In this document: positions 5,716 to 7,384 of the stretch, in pieces
How the letters are laid out: each line of letters begins with the position of its first letter
Position numbering within the stretch: position 1 is the stretch's first letter
DNA from: Gammaproteobacteria bacterium
Lineage (GTDB): Bacteria; Pseudomonadota; Gammaproteobacteria; GRL18
Length of the DNA: 7,384 nucleotides
Direction: 5' to 3'
Assembly: GCA_024511395.1 (NCBI GenBank)
Contig: JANELJ010000107.1
Span: forward strand, 1-7,384
The notes under the pieces: model-generated
Seen by the model: the letters and a program-made list of their open reading frames with translations, nothing else
The model's database searches: none
Told to the model about the DNA's origin: nothing
Made by a program: the position numbers and the translations under genes

Positions 5716-6863
5716 CGCTCCCAGGTCCAATACAGGCCAATTATAGCAATTATTGCCGAGCCGGGTATAACCACCCATTTACGGTATTGCTGGTCATTAT
5801 CCAGGTGGCGCCGAACCCCAAAACCGAATATCAGCCAGGCAACGGCAATAATCGTTAACTGGGCAATTTCTACCCCGATATTAAAGCTGATTAATGCCGT
5901 CGCAAAATCATTTTCCGGCATACCGAAATCCGATAATACACTCGCAAAGCCCATTCCATGCAATAAGCCAAAGCCGAAAACAATAAACAGGCGACTGCGA
6001 TGCAGCACCGGCGACCAGATATTTTCAAGGCCGATAAAGGCAATGGACAGGGCAATTAAGGGTTCCACAATATTAGCCGGCAGATTAATAATACCATTCA
6101 TGGACAAACCAAGCGTTATGGTATGGGCAATGGTAAACATGGTGACCTGCCAGAGCAGTGGCCGCAGATGAATACTGAGCAGGAATATACCCAGAATAAA
6201 CAGGATATGATCCAGCCCTTTGGGCAAGATATGTTCGATGCCAGAAACTAGGTAAACCTGGATAATTTCCAGTACACTGGGCTGAGTAAATACTTCAGTC
6301 AGAGAAAAAGATTCACTTTGCTGGTCATTACGCAGCCATTGCCAAGCAGACCAGTGCCATTTTTCATTGACTTCATCCACCTGTCTGACCCGCACGGCAT
6401 TGTCTCCAAAGCGTGCTGGATAATACCAGGTCAGTGATTTTGCTGTCAGCGGAACCTCGCCCTCCACAATAATTGTACTGATCCGTGGAACTTTGGTGTA
6501 GCCGGGTTCTGGAATATCCACCCGGGTGATTTTAAAGGGCGTTTTTTCTCCATCAAAATAGATGGAAACCTGCTCTAAAAATTCTTTTTCAAAGTCAGCA
6601 AATGCCTGACGCAACTGCTCACTCTGCATCACTCTTAATTTATCATAGGCTTCTGCATTTGGAGACTCTTTGGTATTTTTATATCGGGCATTAATACCGG
6701 TGAGCAATGCCTCAATGCTGGCTCGCAATTCAATGCTGAAGGTACCGTCTGTTTTAACACTGATTTCTATCAGAGCCGGCTTAACAACATCGGCAGAACT
6801 GCTTTGAAAAGAAAAAACCAGTAAAAAGACAAGTAAATAACAGAAAAGGTAATTTTTAGGCAT
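5703..6863 (-). CDS. HupE/UreJ-family membrane protein with signal peptide and periplasmic domain
   Basis: The 386-residue product starts with a signal peptide (MPKNYLFCYLLVFLLVFSF, cleavage likely around SSA/D at 22-25). A hydrophilic, probably periplasmic domain of about 170 residues follows. The rest (about 198-383) holds roughly six membrane segments with HupE/UreJ_2-type conserved sites: HILPKGLDHILF at 211-222 (H211, D218, H219), TIAHTITL at 244-251 (H247), LLHGMGFA at 300-307 (H302) and FNIGVEIAQL at 327-336 (E332). Membrane-embedded His/Asp/Glu residues fit the proposed role of HupE/UreJ proteins in nickel or cobalt transport, but for this long subfamily the substrate is not established. 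The ATG at 6863 is chosen because the signal peptide begins there; its Shine-Dalgarno is weak (GAG nine bases upstream). It is divergent from soxB and ends 51 bp before the recX open frame. No hydrogenase or urease gene is in view. Confidence 0.82.
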   Translation of the reverse strand: MPKNYLFCYLLVFLLVFSFQSSSADVVKPALIEISVKTDGTFSIELRASIEALLTGINARYKNTKESPNAEAYDKLRVMQSEQLRQAFADFEKEFLEQVSIYFDGEKTPFKITRVDIPEPGYTKVPRISTIIVEGEVPLTAKSLTWYYPARFGDNAVRVRQVDEVNEKWHWSAWQWLRNDQQSESFSLTEVFTQPSVLEIIQVYLVSGIEHILPKGLDHILFILGIFLLSIHLRPLLWQVTMFTIAHTITLGLSMNGIINLPANIVEPLIALSIAFIGLENIWSPVLHRSRLFIVFGFGLLHGMGFASVLSDFGMPENDFATALISFNIGVEIAQLTIIAVAWLIFGFGVRRHLDNDQQYRKWVVIPGSAIIAIIGLYWTWERIVI

Positions 6864-6874
6864 AAATTAAATCT

Positions 6875-6893
6875 CAGGGAGGTAACAGCCCTG
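6875..6893 (-). repeat. Short inverted repeat in the HupE-like leader
   Basis: CAGGG (6875-6879) and CCCTG (6889-6893) pair around a 9-nt loop, 11 bp upstream of the minus-strand start codon. Only five base pairs, so it could affect translation of the HupE-like gene or be chance. Confidence 0.25.
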
Positions 6894-6965
6894 TCTCATT
6901 GTGTTTTTATTAAATAAAAGTATTGATTCCAGAATAAATGAACGCGCTTTTTTCTATACTAAGCC

Positions 6966-6984
6966 GGTTAAAATAGGTTAAAAT
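6966..6984. repeat. Direct repeat GGTTAAAAT x2, 10-bp period, in the divergent spacer
   Basis: GGTTAAAAT occurs at 6966-6974 and 6976-6984, exactly one helical turn apart, in the 288-bp spacer between the HupE-like gene and soxB. Such spacing is typical of a pair of binding half-sites for a regulator that could act on both divergent genes. No regulator is identified. Confidence 0.4.
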
Positions 6985-7017
6985 TTCCAGAAGCGTATTA
7001 TACTATAAGAAAAAACA

Positions 7018-7042
7018 TAAAATTCCATTCACCAGAATTTTA
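7018..7042. repeat. 8-bp inverted repeat in the divergent spacer
   Basis: TAAAATTC (7018-7025) and GAATTTTA (7035-7042) are perfect complements around 9 bases, about midway between the two divergent starts and about 110 bp upstream of soxB. It resembles a dyad operator; no T-tract directly follows it. Confidence 0.4.
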
Positions 7043-7151
7043 CTTGTCTTTTTACCGGCTGCCTATTATGGAAAACCGGATAATCAAACTGGGCGGGGGA
7101 ACTGGTGTTGTCTAAATCCCATATAATTCATATTAATCACAAGGTTTATTT

Positions 7152-7384
7152 ATGCCATTTATTGATCGTCGCAAATTTATAAAACTGGTTGGTGCAGGTG
7201 CAGCAGCCTCTTCTGTGCCCACCATACTACCTTTAAGCGCTGCTGCTGACACAAAAAAACAGGCCAGACCCGAGGATTTTTATAACCTGCCCTTAAAAGG
7301 CACTGCCCGCATACTGCACATCACCGATGTCCACGGCCAGCTTAAGCCGGTGTATTTCCGTGAACCTAATGTCAATCTGGGTGT
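7152..7384 (+). CDS. soxB: Thiosulfohydrolase SoxB, 5' end only (cut by window edge)
   Basis: SoxB is the periplasmic dimanganese enzyme of the Sox system that hydrolyses the terminal sulfonate from S-thiosulfonated SoxY, releasing sulfate. Only the first 77 codons are present. Residues 5-11 (DRRKFIK) form a twin-arginine motif, followed by a hydrophobic stretch and an Ala-rich cleavage region (LSAAA/D near 32), as expected for Tat export. The mature start contains TDVHGQL (58-64), the first metal-binding Asp-x-His of the metallophosphoesterase/5'-nucleotidase fold, and the SoxB-typical PVYFREPNVNLG (66-77). The ATG follows AAGG (7141-7144) by seven bases, and an in-frame stop at 7134 excludes a longer start. 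No other sox gene is visible; the upstream neighbour is the divergent HupE-like gene. Confidence 0.92.
   Translation, partial: MPFIDRRKFIKLVGAGAAASSVPTILPLSAAADTKKQARPEDFYNLPLKGTARILHITDVHGQLKPVYFREPNVNLG

Noticed and set aside
5590..5720. LexA (SOS) box in front of recX
   Set aside because: No CTG-N10-CAG with an AT-rich centre is present; the nearest CTG/CAG pairs have the wrong spacing.
5584..5778. 64-codon minus-strand open frame between recX and the HupE-like gene
   Set aside because: It overlaps the ends of two better-supported genes in another frame and includes the recX promoter; its sequence resembles no known family.
7098..7127. ECF- or sigma54-type promoter for soxB (GGAACT motif near a G-run)
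   Set aside because: GGAACT at 7098-7103 lacks a matching -10 at the right spacing, and no GG-N10-GC sigma54 signature was found.

Overview
The window looks like part of a chromosome from a moderately AT-rich, sulfur-oxidising gammaproteobacterium. Two observations support this. The minus-strand run recX - alaS - lysC - csrA - tRNA-Ser(GCT) - tRNA-Arg(ACG) is a gene order known from non-enteric gammaproteobacteria (Pseudomonas-like; enterics have recA-recX-alaS-csrA-serV-argV without lysC). The right edge holds the 5' end of soxB, the periplasmic thiosulfohydrolase of the Sox thiosulfate-oxidation pathway. Genus cannot be assigned from this sequence alone.

Layout, left to right. Positions 1-208 are AT-rich and carry no recognisable gene, only an imperfect inverted repeat and two tandem 11-bp repeats. 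A clear rho-independent terminator (209-245, minus strand) closes a two-tRNA block: tRNA-Arg(ACG) at 261-337 and tRNA-Ser(GCT) at 453-545, both with encoded CCA, each with its own plausible sigma70 promoter. csrA (679-879, GTG start) lies next, with a perfect 10-bp hairpin in its leader. lysC (1021-2265) encodes a two-ACT-domain aspartokinase and has a well-formed internal ribosome binding site in front of an in-frame ATG, as in genes that make a separate regulatory beta subunit. alaS (2382-5003) is full length with all catalytic and editing residues. recX follows, 39 bp upstream of alaS; a near-consensus sigma70 promoter overlaps the 5' end of its open frame. All of these genes read on the minus strand, and recX-alaS and possibly lysC are likely to share transcripts.

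Upstream of recX, where recA is usually found, there is instead a minus-strand gene for a secreted/membrane HupE/UreJ-family protein (5703-6863). It is transcribed divergently from soxB (7152 to the window edge, plus strand) across a 288-bp AT-rich spacer with short direct and inverted repeats. The right third is thus a possible sulfur-oxidation or metal-related module next to a housekeeping block (translation, lysine/threonine-family amino acid synthesis, global post-transcriptional control).

Most of the window is ordinary core genome. The points most worth checking are the csrA leader hairpin, the internal lysC start, the conflict between the recX start and its promoter, the uncoupling of recX from recA, the HupE-like/soxB pairing, and the repeat pair beyond the tRNA-Arg terminator.
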